The notes beneath the pieces are model-generated. The model was not told the DNA's origin. It saw only the letters and a program-made list of their open reading frames with translations, and ran no database searches. Made by a program: the position numbers and the translations under genes. 64,000 nucleotides of DNA from the NCBI GenBank assembly GCA_017591395.1, contig WEDG01001228.1, forward strand, positions 1 through 64,000, in the 5' to 3' direction. This DNA comes from Schistocephalus solidus (lineage: Eukaryota; Platyhelminthes; Cestoda; Diphyllobothriidea; Diphyllobothriidae). Positions 11,140-23,141 of this stretch are shown in pieces (positions within the stretch are counted from its first letter, which is position 1; each line of letters starts with the position of its first letter).

Positions 11140-11961
11140 ATTCCAATAGTTTTGAACATCGGTTTTTAAAAATGTATACGTTTTTTTTTTTAATGACTTC
11201 TTGTGTCAAGTTCATGGGGCAGATTTGTGCGAGATATATGGATAAATCGTGATAACAAAAACGCGATAATTTTAAATAGTAGAACTCAAGTGGAGCCTTC
11301 CTGTCCAGTTTTTGGTTACACAGCAACGAGATAACTATTAGTTGTGATACCTATATACTTTGAACTTTGTTTTCATAGTATTTCTTATTTGTTGCATTTC
11401 ATTTGAAGGAGGTGATTTAGACCTTGTTCTCGTGTTTATTGTTTCATTATCTAGCCGTTTAGTAGGACAAAAGACAATACGAAGGTAAGCCAGCACGTAA
11501 AAAACAGGATGCATGAGTTCGAAAGAGCCCTGTAGACGACCACTCACGTAATCGTAAAGCTGAAAAGTCCCAAGTGTTGGGAGCGGCGTCGAGGAGGATA
11601 TGCATTCAGGTGTCGACCCTTCATTGACGATATTTATATTGCATTTTAACTACAGAGGCAACTTTACCCATTACAAGAAAGTTACCCTTATTACAACGAG
11701 ACACTGTCCACACTGCGTAGGTTTTCTGACGGCCGATAGCACGCATTTTGTATTAACTGTAATGTACAAGTGCCTGGTGCAACAGAGTGTAAATCAGCAA
11801 CTTGTGGTGTAGTTCCCGACATGAACTCTAACAGGCATATGCGACTTTTTGACTTCAATCAAGGCCAAAAAGTAACGCCTGGCTAAGCTTGAGGTCATGT
11901 TTACGCAAGTTCAATATAAATGCAATAAAAAGTTGCTAAAATTTCAATTAAACAGACAATA

Positions 11962-12004
11962 TTGGGAGCTTACGTTAGCTCTCGATTAATTCTTATCAGG
12001 CCTT
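11962..12004 (-). ncRNA. Decayed hammerhead ribozyme motif
   Basis: Homologous to the motifs at 3286-3325 and 3633-3672, but CUGAUGA has become CUGAUAA (G8 to A) and GAAA has become GAGA. Both changes hit core positions, so it should not cleave. Confidence 0.55.
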
Positions 12005-13590
12005 TACTAAGTCAAATATGCTGGTGAGTAGAAAAACTGTTCGGTCGTCAGGGTGGAGGAGGTAGGGGGAAAGAAAACAAACTTGCGGTCAGTCTTCTGA
12101 TCATCTTCAGCAGAATGGCGGACGGCGGAAAGGTAATTAATTGCGGGCGGCTGAATTGTTAGCTTTTGGCTACAGTCATTGCGGCGCCCGTATAAAGTTC
12201 TTTTGGGCGCACAGGACCAGTTTACGAAGCCTGAATGTGGCAGCTGCTGCCGTAGCCAACAGACGCTTTCTAAGGAATTTTGAATAGCATGAGGGGACCT
12301 AGTGAATCACCAGGAGGGCTGCTCTGGCATCTACCCGAGTATTCGTGCCTACCATATACTCGAAAATAAAGTTGTTTATGGTCTTTATTTACACTTTCCT
12401 AACAATGCCTAAATGGGTTCCCTTATCCTTTTGGACAAAAGAGAGAGAGAGAGAGCTAGGCTTTATTTTGAAAGTTAAATTCCAAAAATTTCAGCAAAAA
12501 AGGGTCCTTCGTTCACCGTGCAGAATCGTCCTTCAATACCCATCGAAATATCGATCAATTTGTACTTCCTTCAAAATGTTGCCAGTGTCTTACGCTGATG
12601 ACCTCATTTTTGCTGTATGAATAAACAAATAAGGTTAAAATTCAGTTTTAATTGGGTGAAAAAGGCCATTCGACGTATATATAAGAGGATTAACATGCGA
12701 ATGGAGAGTAGAAAAGATGGCGGCTCAATTTCAAAAGCCAGCCGGCTCGTGCGACCCCTATATTCTGTCCCGCAGAAGCAGGTAAAGGAATAGATGCACA
12801 TTAATGGGGCAGTTTTTCCTGTTCCTCTTCGTATAGGATGTGAGTAGTCTAGAACAGTACATGGGCATCAGCTGCTGCGAAGATTTTTGATGCAGCTCGA
12901 CTTAGGCGTCTTTTTCAAAGAAGATTTGGTGGTCTTTCGTCCATGTCCTTAACAATAAATTGGTCTGAATATCTAAATGTCGAAAAATGCTTTCTAAAGC
13001 CTTAAGATCTCCTTCAATGCTATTGGCCAAACATATCCTTTTTACCCTTTGTGTCAAAAAGCGCAATAACGTATGCTTAAAGTTTCGCAGTAATAATCTC
13101 TCAATATGGGTGTATTGCCCCTGCCACGTCTTCTTAGGATAGGCACTACGCCAAATACTCCCGTCAGATATTCTCCTCAGAATCATGTTTAGTAATGGGA
13201 TCGATGCGGACTGTTTTTGTACCAATGTAAATTGGATTGACGGGTGCACCTGATTAATGGTGTCCATTAGAGATGCTATTTATATTTGTTCATCTGCAAT
13301 CATAAAAATATAATCCACGTAGCGCGCATAATATTGTAAACGGTTTATCTAGTGACCAAGCTGTAACGCTTCCAAATTGCCCATGAATTTATTTGCCAGA
13401 AGCGGGCCCAGTGGACAGCCCATAGCTACTCCGTCCAGCTGTCTGTACAGACTGTTGTCAAATAGGAAGTGCACGTTCAGGGTTCATCTTAGTAACAAAT
13501 CCTTTAGCGCACACACTAGCCGTCCTGTATCCTGCAGATCGTAGGCAATGAAATCACAGAGGTAGTTCACCGTTTCTGTGGCCACCACGT
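11962..13590 (-). mobile_element. Decayed Penelope-like element with RT, GIY-YIG and terminal sequence
   Basis: On the minus strand the order is RT (13590-12902), GIY-YIG endonuclease (about 12800-12640), then untranslated/terminal sequence (12290-11962). The RT shows a motif B-like DGVAMGCPLGPLLANKFMG near 13440-13380. The motif C is RYVDY at 13310-13324, so the second catalytic Asp is Tyr. After it comes an open piece with ISDGSIWRSAYPKKTW. The GIY-YIG part reads YSFTCFCGTEYRGRTSR. The RT is cut just after motif A at 13590, where an unrelated repeat begins. The terminal part carries a decayed hammerhead. The element is inactive. Bases 11140-11960 hold no recognisable gene. Confidence 0.8.
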
Positions 13591-14345
13591 TTGTAAACGG
13601 AGATTAACTTCCAGTAAAAAAATCACCTTTCCATTCAGGTCGACGTCATTCACGCTGCAAACGAATTCAAATGCATCTCGGTAACAATGTGGCGCAAGGT
13701 GATACAGTAGGAGATTAAGTCGTTTCCACGGGCATTCTGTTTTCCCATGGTACGGGGAGTTTCTGTTATCTAGAATGTATTTAGTGTAGATCTTTCTAAA
13801 ATATTTTTCGAACGTTGTGCAGTCATCTGGCATGCATTTAACAGAGGTCAGTTTGTTGCTCGTATTCAATGAATAAACTATGACTGTGATCACTGAGGAC
13901 AGCTTCCGTGATCTCCTTGGTTAATCTGGAATGTTTGCAGACCAAAGTCCAAATTTTCGAGGCAAATGCCACAGAAAACAGATCTCCATGCGCACTTCGG
14001 CTTGTTCTAAGGTAAATATTAGTTTCCTTTACAGAGATCCTAATCAAAAACAGGCAAATTTCACTAATGCAGTTGTGAAATGGACGCGTTTATGTAGCGA
14101 GGGGAGAAGATAACTTCTTCGGATGGTTTTTACCGGTGATGTATTTTGTTGCCCCAAGGAATCAAGAAAAGCAGAAATTTAATGGGTGAATGCTTCACCC
14201 ATCTCCAGTGACAGGAAGGAATATTTCCATAAAGGAAAGCCGTTTGCAGAGAATGTGCCAATGTGCCTCTTACGATCAGGTTAATCTCCTGGTTACAGCA
14301 GAAAACTACTGACCACACAGGTCTTCTATAATTGCTTAGCTACTG
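13591..14345 (-). repeat. Dispersed repeat with decayed ORFs, copy 2
   Basis: Direct repeat of 3966-4735. On the minus strand two overlapping open pieces, 14047-13838 (FASKIWTLVCK) and 13893-13600 (CTTFEKYFRKIYTKYILDN), read as one protein broken by a single frameshift near 13850. I do not recognise it. It abuts the truncated PLE RT exactly at 13590/13591. Confidence 0.6.
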
Positions 14346-14839
14346 CTATTTTTGGTATTAAAAATAAACATCCTTATACAAAATGTATTTTGCCTGAACT
14401 GGGTACGAAATTCGGTTTGAGGCCTAAACTGTACTCGCAGGATGCAGGGCGTCAAATTGGTTGTTGCCGAGCCGGTGTATGTACGCCCTCACAATGGGCC
14501 ACGCTGGACTACCGCATGACCCATATCAGCGCAAAGCAGGCGTGACGCATGCCACGCATGCGAATGATCTTGGACTGATTGCTGATTTCTCGGAGGATTT
14601 CCTATATTAGAGTGTACTTCCATCTCCTTTAGAGAACCCAAAGTAAATGCATCCTCGCAGAAATGACTCGGGTGTGCGCCAGCTGGATGTCGGTACAGGT
14701 ACATGTACGCACAGCATGTATGGTACCTTATGGCACGTACGTTATAGTCGAGTACTAAATATGTTCTTTTAGCGCACCGTGATAGTTTCAAGCGCGTCAG
14801 ATTGTTTATAACGAGGAAAATGCGCTGAGCTATTGACCT
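14346..14839. other. No recognised feature
   Basis: This is a mixed-composition spacer between the repeat ending near 14345 and the 3' untranslated part of the LINE. A 123-codon minus-strand open frame at 14860-14489 shows no recognisable domain and is not called. Confidence 0.3.
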
Positions 14840-15230
14840 CACTCTCATCCCCCCCGCCACAATAAACCACCATCAGAGCCAGTCAGTTGTAGATGTGGGA
14901 TGGGCGCATTGGCTGACGGGTCGGCGTACACGTCTTCGCGCGCCACAGCACGACCTGGCCCCCATTAAGCACACACCAGGATTTACTTACTCAGGGGATA
15001 TGGAGGAGCCATCGCCGTCTGACTTCCAATCCACTGGTCAACCACTCGACACACACAGCACATACACTGGGCCTAACGGCGTGGTCTGGTATAAGCGTCA
15101 GATTGGCAGCCTTCCACGCCACGGTTTCTAGGACACCATGATTTTATCAGGTACATTATGATGATTGTGAGGGTGTTGTCTATGTATTAGTATAGATGGT
15201 GTGCGCTGATATGGCTTAGACCCTGGTGGT

Positions 15231-16228
15231 TTACAGCAGGTTCTCGTGGAGGCAAATGTGTCCTAATAAGCCCATGCGGTGTGTAAATTTGTTTGAGCGG
15301 TAAGTGCAGTGGAGGTGGGTGCAGTGACTGTATGTCAGAGCCCCAGGAACTGGTTCACCAGCCTCCGTGCGATGGATTAGCAGGTGAGCGACCAGGCTGA
15401 TGCGTTAGTTGAAGTTGCGGGTGCATTGTGGGCAGGAGAAATCGGTTGAGGCTGGGGGATGTCATTCATGGTAGTGGGGGTGGCAGTGGCGGAAGGAATG
15501 AGAGGAGCGGAGAATGTGCATGATGTATCGGTTTTGTCAGCATTGCGGTAAATTCCGCGGTCATGGATGCGCATGTGACCGAATAGGCCCATGCGATGAG
15601 TGAATGCGGGAGGACGGTGAAAGCAGCGGACGCGATGATCTCTGCTGTGTGTTGGTGCTCCAGGTCCTGGATCACCAGTCTCTGTACGATAGACTTTCAA
15701 GTGACCGACCAGGCCGATGCGTAAAGGGGAATGTGCGGTCAAATTGCGGATAGTTTAGGAGAGAGTCCGCATCGCTTTTGGTGGTAGTGGTGGTAGTGAA
15801 GGCGATTGCAGTGGTGGGGATAAGAGGCGATAAGTAGAGTTATGTGGTCTCTTTATGATGGTGGGAGTAATGGAATTAATGCCAGGAGTGAGGGTATGGG
15901 AGTCTGAAGGAGGGTTTGCAGAATTTGACGTAAAAATTTGAATTGTTGGATTTTTGGTGCATTGCGTCCGAAGATGTCCAACCAGGCCGATTCGCACGCG
16001 GGAGATGCGTTGGCAGCGCAGGCATGTTGGCAGGGCCTGAGCAGCAATGATGTTGGTCCGGGGCGCTGGTGACTTTCGTGTCGCTCTTTTGGCCTTGGCG
16101 GTGGCGATCCGGTTGGCCTTATAGATTCCTGAACCAGTCTTCATGGATCTGCTCCATGCCGTTCTATCCTGGGTGAGTTCCTCCCAGGTCACCGGGTTGA
16201 TTTGCAGTTGCTTCAGTGATTTCTTCAA
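15231..16228 (-). pseudogene. C2H2 zinc-finger C-terminal module of the LINE
   Basis: Repeated finger signatures appear on the minus strand: LPTCLRCQRISRVRIGLVGHL near 16030-15960 (one finger, C-x2-C then an RIGLVGHL helix), IGLVGHLKVYRTETGDPGPG near 15720-15650, HRMGLFGHMRIHD near 15600-15545, a CPQC...H finger near 15450-15370, and HRMGLLGHICLHE ending at the stop at 15233-15231. Some fingers lack a ligand (for example VYRT for IHRT), and frames shift between them. In the intact family these fingers probably bind nucleic acid during retrotransposition. Confidence 0.75.
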
Positions 16229-16573
16229 ATAGTCATTTTAGCGTCGTTTTTGACCTCCCTGTCGGTGAGCACCCGTAGTGACATCGCCGTAGAAAAGTAG
16301 TTTTGGTAGTCGCTCGTCGTATATGCTTACAAGGTGGCCACTCCATCGCAGTTGCACTTGCCTCAGCATGGCATGGATGCTTAAGATTCCGGTCTACTCA
16401 CAGGACTTCCGTGTCCGGGATCCTGTCTTGCCATCTCAGCTTCAGTATTCTGCGGAGGCAGCTGAGATGGAAGTGGTTCAGCTTCCTGGCTTGGTTCGAG
16501 TAGACGGTCCAGGTCTCCAATCTGTAATGGAGTGTCGTCAAGACGACGGCTTTGTACATCTTCAGTTTGGTGT

Positions 16574-17780
16574 TCAGGTGAATACCGGGGCGATTCCACC
16601 CGGAGGCCTGCAGCCGGCCGAAGGCCTGACTACCTTTGAAGATCCGTTGGGAAACCTCGTCATCGATTCTCGTGTTGCATGACAGCGGCTTCCTAGATAA
16701 GCGAAGGTTTCCACATTTTTAGAGTTGAGATCCGTTGATTTTGATTCGGGGAGCATTGTATTCCGCGATGGGTGGCGGCTGATGCATGACAACTGTTTTT
16801 GCAGTTCTGATTGTTTATCCAAAAGCAGCGCAGCCTGCGAAGAAGAGGTCCATACGCCTTTGCATGTCCTCCTCCGGCATGGTGTTAAGGGCGCAGTCGT
16901 CCGCAAATAGCAAGTCATGGACTGTAGTCGTAGACAGGCGCGTTGAAGCCTGCATATGCCAACTGTTGAGAAGGTGTCCGTCAGTTCTATAGGCGATGCG
17001 GATCCAAGGCTGCTCATCACGGTAGTGTCCATCAGCATAGCCGAGAAAATGAGACTGAACAGGGTGCGATCCAATACGCAGCACTGCTTCACTCCGTTGG
17101 TCACTGCGAATGCTTTGGATACCGTCCCGTTGTCAGTGACGCGCGCCGTTATCCCGTCATGAAGCTGACGCAACATGTGCGTGAACCGATCACGACAGCC
17201 GAATTTCTGCATGGCTTTCCACAGTCCGTCGCGATTCACCGTTTTAAAGGCTTTCGTCATATCCACGAAGGTAGTGTATAGGAGAGTTCGCATCTCCTGG
17301 CACTTCTCTTGTAGCTGGCGGGTGGCGAAGATCATGTTGGTTGTTCCACGGCGTCGGCGGCAGCCACGGGAGCAGGCCCTGTGCTAGGGACCATTCAGAC
17401 GCTTGAGAAGGATACGTGCAAAGATATTTCCGGTGATTTTGAGCAACGAGATGTCCTTGTGATTATCACAGAGTAGCTGGTTCCCCCTTCATTTAAAGAG
17501 ATGGACGAGGGTCGCGTCTATGAAATACTGAAAAACTTTTCCTTGCCGCAACATCTCCTGGAAGAGTGTTGTGAGTTCTGCTATCAGCTGGGACCCACTG
17601 TGCTTGAAGAATTCCGGTGGGATTGCGTCGAATCCCGGTGCTCCACCGATGGAAATCTGCTGCACGGCCCGGAATTTTTCTGGTAGGAAAGGCGGCAGAT
17701 CCAGGTCATTGTTCGTGTCCACTTGAGGGAGCCGTTGAATGGTAGAATCGGAGATGGCTTATGAGCAATTAAGGACACTT
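16574..17780 (-). pseudogene. LINE reverse transcriptase, frameshifted
   Basis: The N-terminal RT part lies at 17778-17489 (PGFDAI, LFQEMLRQGK). Motif A is in the 17335-16574 piece (TTFVDMTKAFKTVN), followed by VTNGVKQCCVL (motif B region). The catalytic FADD box is intact at 16896-16907 but lies in another frame (17084-16815). The tail continues as [10 protein letters not shown]. At least two frameshifts are needed, so no functional enzyme is encoded. Confidence 0.8.
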
Positions 17781-18299
17781 CTGAAGTGTATGGCCCATCG
17801 CTTCAGAATTTTCGATTTCTCTGTCAGCAGTGTTGTGCCATCAGAGCTGAGCAGCGATGCGGTCCCCTTGATACACTGGCCGTAGATGGCCTTGATGGCT
17901 TCGAAAAAGTGTTTTTCATTTCATTGCTGTCTGCATTCCCCTGGATTTATCTCAGCCTTTCGGATCATCCAGGCATCCTGCATCTCCCACAGCAGTTGCT
18001 GTACAAGGCGCTGGCATCTGAAGAAGGCTGGTTTGGTGGCATCAGTCCTAAGGTCCATGTAGGCTTTGTGTAGTCCATACTTCTCCGGGAGTAAGTTGCT
18101 GATGTCGGCGTCATTGTCGTCAAACCAGTCCTGGTGTTGACGGCGTGCGCGTCAAAGGACTTCGAGGGTTGTGGACTTGATGTTATTTCGCAGTTGACAC
18201 CGCCGTGTCTCCACAGTAGCATTATCATCTGGAGAATGCAGGTTTCTCCAGTTTTTTGGTTATTTAGTTGCTGAAATCAAAATAGTAAGCAGGCAAATT

Positions 18300-18722
18300 T
18301 AAAAAAAGAGTATTTTACTTACCTGAGGGCCTCTTACCTTGTGGCTTTCGTCTGGGTTGATGTCGGAGCCTCATCTGGGAGATGACGAGGCGGTGATCTG
18401 TCCAACCTTCGGCATCACGGATCGCATTGGTTACCAGCACGTCCTTTCGATCTCGCCTCCGGACGAGAACATAGGCCAGCAGACGCCAGTGCCACGACCG
18501 AGGGTGCATCCACGTGGCCTTCTCCCCGGTCGGAAGGCGGAAGAAGGTGCTGGTCAGCAGGAGACGGTGTTCTGCACATGTGCGCAGAAGGAGTGGACCG
18601 TTATCTTTACAGCTTCAAAGACCATGAGGACCCTGCACTCCCTGCCAGGCAGCGTGGTCCATGCCGACGCGGGAGTTGAAGTCACCAAGGACAATTTAAT
18701 TGTCCACCTTCGATACAGTCAC
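18300..18722 (-). pseudogene. LINE APE-type endonuclease, truncated
   Basis: GDFN at 18675-18686 and [15 protein letters not shown] near 18410-18366 are the conserved catalytic and C-terminal motifs of APE-like LINE endonucleases. The domain is truncated at its N terminus at 18725, and stops and shifts interrupt it. Confidence 0.75.
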
Positions 18723-18725
18723 CAG

Positions 18726-19320
18726 TTTACCGACTGCGTATTTTGCGATTTGCGATACGCGGCGGGCTGCAGAAGACGTGATAACCAGCATTTGTTTGAG
18801 GACACCTTTTCTAGCCCCTGACCCCGCGAGGAGGCAAGACGTGCTGTCCCTAAATAGGGCTGCTTGGACATCCCGGACGGCTGCCGAACTCCACTTAGGG
18901 TCACGGTTTTGTTTTATAGTGGGAGAAAGAACCGAGTTGGCCTGGGCCGCCTACGGGGGTGCTGTCGCCTTCAACTTAGGACTTCTTGAGAGGGGGGAGG
19001 TGGAAAGTTCGGGAGTCAGACATACCGGGTGTCGAGGCACACCCAAACACTGAGATCCTCACCGGGTTTAGCCCGCCGGTCGTGACGGTTGCCCAAGTGT
19101 GGCCGCTGGGAAGAAACCAACTTCGAAGAGCCACAGGTGAGAGTTGGATGTACCATTTAGAGGCGGCCACAGGAGCATTCACCAACTATACGTGACAAAT
19201 GGAGTGACCAAATGCTATCTGTGTGGTGCTTCCCCTAACTGGTACCCCCGCACAGCAGATCGGCATTTTGGACACTTCTTCGCACACAATTCGTACAGTT
19301 TCGAAGATAAAAGGATTTTA
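18726..19320. other. GC-rich block of unknown origin
   Basis: This block sits between the LINE truncation point and the start of duplication copy B and has no counterpart in copy A. It is visibly richer in G and C than its surroundings. Plus-strand open frames at 18700-19053 and 18986-19195 show no recognised domain. It may be a fragment of another transposon. Confidence 0.35.
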
Positions 19321-19539
19321 GTGACGACACTACTTCGAAATTTGCGATCTTCCTGTTCAACCAAAATCGTGCTTTAATCCCCGCCGAGAGACACCTAGTC
19401 TGTGATGGTTCTGCCGTTGAAATCACTTATGCCAAATGTATGTCATCAATATAGGGACAGCAGGGATCACTTATCTGTTGAGGTCTCATGAGAAATTACC
19501 ATTGTGCAAGCAGAAGCGACAGGCATCCATACCAACAGT

Positions 19540-20700
19540 AGGGTACGAGTCGGCTGTATGTTGCTTTTTGCATCCGGCATGATGAGTGCTAAATGCGTCC
19601 TCTTCCCCAACCTTTTCACCCACTAGAAATATATTTTCTCCACTCTTTCTAAATAAGCTACATCAGTTCTCTCGCCCGTAATCCAAAAGGGTCCTAAAAG
19701 TATGCCAGCATATACTCAGTCAACCCTTGGAACAGTTTTTCACTGAATCGTATCAATGGCAGGACTACATCCTAGTAACCTCCGTACTACGCTCTTGGTG
19801 ATTAACAGGATCAATGTAATATGATTCTAGCCTATCGTCACTTCCGTCCTCACTAAGATCAGTTGTCACAGCGGCTTAACGGATTTGTCCGTCACCTTAG
19901 ATATGTCGTAGACATACTACTCACCACACAATCATTAACTGAGACCACATCTGGATGGGAAGTTTCCTATGTTCAGGAATGTTTGCTAATGGGGACGAAC
20001 TGCGTTAAAATAAATATAATGATAAAAGAAATGAAAAGGAGTGATTGCTTTACTGTCCCCAGACGGCACATGGGAACAATTACCAACAGTAATATATTTG
20101 GCTATATGCGAGCCTGAATGGCTAGGAGTACGATAAGGATTATAGATAAGGTTTGGGTTTGGGCGGTAAAAATTTACCCTTCTTGTAATTTATAGCTGGA
20201 AGGGGGAGCTTTTCCCCTATCCGTGTCCTGTTAGGGGCGCGTATAAGCAGATCCGATTTGCAGCCCTGCCCATATATTATACGTCTTCGCATTCACATTT
20301 AAGTGCGATTATATTTAGCAACTGCGAGTGAGTCAGAAGTACATCGTTCTCATACAGAAAACTTTAAACGCCTTTGTTAAATAGTCTTGAATCATTGACA
20401 AACCTGTTCAACTGATGTCACCATTATACTTTTCGCAGTAGTAGTGGTAGTAGAAGTAACATATGCAAAGTAAGTGACATTCGAAAGGATTCTTTTGGAG
20501 TAAGAGCCTATAGTTCGATTTTGCTACAACTACAATAGAGAGACAAGTTGACATAAAAATAACGTAAATATATGAAACCGATAAGGCATTTAGTGACCCT
20601 GATCTGTGGGCGAATAAATATGTTGTAACTTTTATTCCATGCTGGTCTGCCACGACGGTCTGTGTTAGATTAGTTGAAATAAATGCGGACTGCAACTTGG
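19540..20700 (+). repeat. Repeat R, copy 2
   Basis: Related to 5100-5930, 26380-27340 and 30361-31020. It contains a GACGGCACATGGGAACAAT-like stretch near 20065 that recurs near 30400, and a 95-codon minus-strand open frame (20695-20408) whose counterpart in copy 1 is 77 codons. No domain is recognised in it. Confidence 0.55.
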
Positions 20701-22126
20701 GTCAACATAAACAATTTTCCCAATATTCTCTATGACAATTCTTGTTCATGGCAATCCTTTTTTGGATGAATTTAAATCTTGTTGCTGACATGACTGAACA
20801 GACCTTTGGGAACTTCACATACAATCTGATTTCATCGACATTGTCTCTAGTACGTAGGTGCCATTTGGCGTTTAGATAAAAGTAAACGGAGTCAATGAAA
20901 TCGCTTTCTCAGTCAATTAGAAGATTGAATTTTTGACATCTTACTGCAGTCTAAATCCAAAACCGATCTAAATGTTTTGATTGACCAATGCGCTCAATTA
21001 TCAGGAACCCACTTAAAGCAAAATTAGCCTTAAATCTTAATCTGCAAAGGACTACCGACTGCTAGTTTATGAAAACGAAAACCCTAGCGGGCCTGGTTAG
21101 CTACTGCGTAACCTGCGTCCGAAGCCTACTTGCCAGCAGCTAAGGGCCGAGTAGTTAACTTTTAATCTGCGAATATCTCAGAATAATCTACAGAATATCT
21201 CCCTCAATCTGACATACCAGGAAAGGAAATGGCCTTTCAGGCTATGATTTCTTAATAAAGAGTGCTCTTACTCCTCCACCAGTCGAATGAGAATTTCGGC
21301 TGATCTCGCCAGCCAGTCCGACGACATTAATTTTAACTATTTGTACACTTTAGGTTGGGTTTAACCGATGTTAGTGTAATCGCAGGACTGGTGAGCTACA
21401 AGCATAGGCTCTGTAACTCTACTAAAGATGTCATTCAATCAAACCGACTGTCGATCGACGACTGGGCGGAGGAGTGAGTAGCAACAAGAAAAGAACCGAG
21501 TTAGGTAAAGCTCTAAGTATCCTAGGGACAACAATGTAGGCTCCTGGAAACTTTCGCACTTAACCAGTATCCAGACATTATATTTAGTTGGAGTGGAATC
21601 GCCTAGAGAATAAAAAGGATATAAGCACTTGTCCTAGCATACATTCTAGTTCTGCAGCAGACGTAAGGTTAAAAGACCTAGTGGTGCTGGGTTTTAACAG
21701 CTTGGAGTGCAATGACTATCCAGAGAGCAAGCTAATGCAGACAAATGAGGTAACTATGCGATGCACAAAAAAATTAATAAGTATCCCTTTCAACAGCAGC
21801 ATAGTTGAAAATTGGGTGGGTAGCGGGGAGTTGTGCGGGTAATGTTTAAGCTGATTTGTCGCAACTGGAGTACTGATAGTTGAAGACATGGCACGGTTTA
21901 CAGACGTTAGAAATTTGTAATTACTAATCCGCATGGTCGTCGGGATTAATCGTTGTGGTTGATGATTTATTTTGGACTAGAGAGTAAAGGGGAGGTGGAG
22001 GGGCAGGATGAAGGCATTATCGGGACTGCTGAACCGGGTGATTAACCTGTGTAACCTCTGACCTCAATCACACAACGTCAGGCCTCCCAGCCACTGTGGA
22101 TGCGTCCTGCTAGGATTTGCTTTGTG

Positions 22127-22134
22127 TATTAAAG
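22127..22134 (+). promoter_or_regulatory. TATA-like box of the 22171 gene
   Basis: TATTAAAG lies 44 nt upstream of the ATG. The same sequence lies at the same distance in the broken paralogue at 7374. Confidence 0.45.
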
Positions 22135-22170
22135 TCGAGGAGAGGAGGAATTTTAGTATAAGTCAAAATC

Positions 22171-23141
22171 ATGCTGTTTGGTGCAATCGCTGTTCTGGTG
22201 CTTCTCACTTTTACCGGTTTCGGTTCTGTTGGTACGTCAACAAATAACAAATGGTAACGTTAATTATATAGGTAGACCCTTTGAAATCCCAGTTGCGTAA
22301 TCCTATTCTTTTTGAACTAGTCAATCATTTTTTACCGAAAAACACAATTTGTCTTGTTCTCGCCTTTAGTAATGGCATACATATATGGCAGTAGTGCGCA
22401 AGATTACACAGGATATTTTGTCAAATGTCTTTGGAAAAAAAGTTGCATGTGAACAGTTAATGTGTTTCCAAATCTTAATAATCCTTCTTGTTCATATATT
22501 TACGGTAAAATTGTTTATGTGGTACCACGAGTAATGGAACCGCCGCTGCAGAAGATGCCTTTAGTTAACGTTACTGTTCTGCTAAAAAGTTTATGGTTTT
22601 GGTAAGGGCAAATTTAAGGCTAAAGTTATGGCTTGGCCTTGAGCACTTCGTACACTATTTAACAGGCAGGAAATCGGTGCAGGGTACTCTCCAACCACCA
22701 GGTTATATCAATTGCCCCTCACGGTTTACACTCTTTAGAAAGCACACCATGACTTGATCATATTATTCTCTGGGGAACATATGCATTTTTTTGCTTAAAT
22801 TTGATTTGTATGTATATATATGGATGAGCCCAGTTTATGGATTTCTATGCTAAACTTACTCACCTGTTACGTCACTCGTAGAGGGGAAATGCATGACAGA
22901 GGTTCAGACCTGCAGAAAAACCAACTTCCAACGCTGTTGTGGCAAACTGTTCTGTGATTTTAAAACGATTGGCAGCGGCAAGTGCGTGAAATGCCTCAAG
23001 GAAGGACGCCTCTGCGCTAAGAGTTCCGAGTGTTGCGGTGGACGTTGGCATTGTCTCAAATGTGCCGCCAGGAACCCCCCAAATTGGCCATCTGAAGCGG
23101 CAATTATACCTCTGCATTTCACGCTTCTCTTCTCCTGGTAA
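22171..23141 (+). CDS. Double-knot cysteine-rich secreted protein with displaced cysteine
   Basis: Exon 1 22171-22231 encodes a signal peptide (MLFGAIAVLVLLTF) and ends at GTACGT in phase 1. Exon 2 22882-23141 follows an acceptor TAG. The product is 106 residues. The first knot is C-x6-C-x7-CC-x4-C-x9-C. In the second knot the paralogues' GRC-x4-C is replaced by GRWHC-x2-C, so the fifth Cys of that knot has moved two positions toward the C terminus, with Trp taking its place. The C-terminal tail is longer than in the other genes and hydrophobic (IIPLHFTLLFSW). It is the intact partner of the pseudogene at 7374. It could be a functional variant or an early pseudogene. The intron is only 650 nt. 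Confidence 0.72.

Larger units (their letters stand above)
14840..18725 (-). mobile_element. Non-LTR retrotransposon (LINE) with C2H2 zinc-finger tail, copy 2
   Basis: Minus-strand order is endonuclease (18722-18300), linker, RT (17780-16574), linker, zinc fingers (16228-15231), stop TAA at 15233-15231, then a probable 3' untranslated region to about 14840. The family is familiar from diphyllobothriid tapeworm genomes, where one polyprotein combines these modules. Frameshifts break the reading frame many times. Compared with copy 1, the 5' end is cut earlier: similarity stops at 18725, corresponding to about 2435 in copy 1. No clear target-site duplication or poly-A was identified. Confidence 0.85.

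Noticed and set aside
14489..14860. 123-codon minus-strand ORF
   Set aside because: No recognisable domain, no start context, and it overlaps the probable LINE 3' untranslated region.
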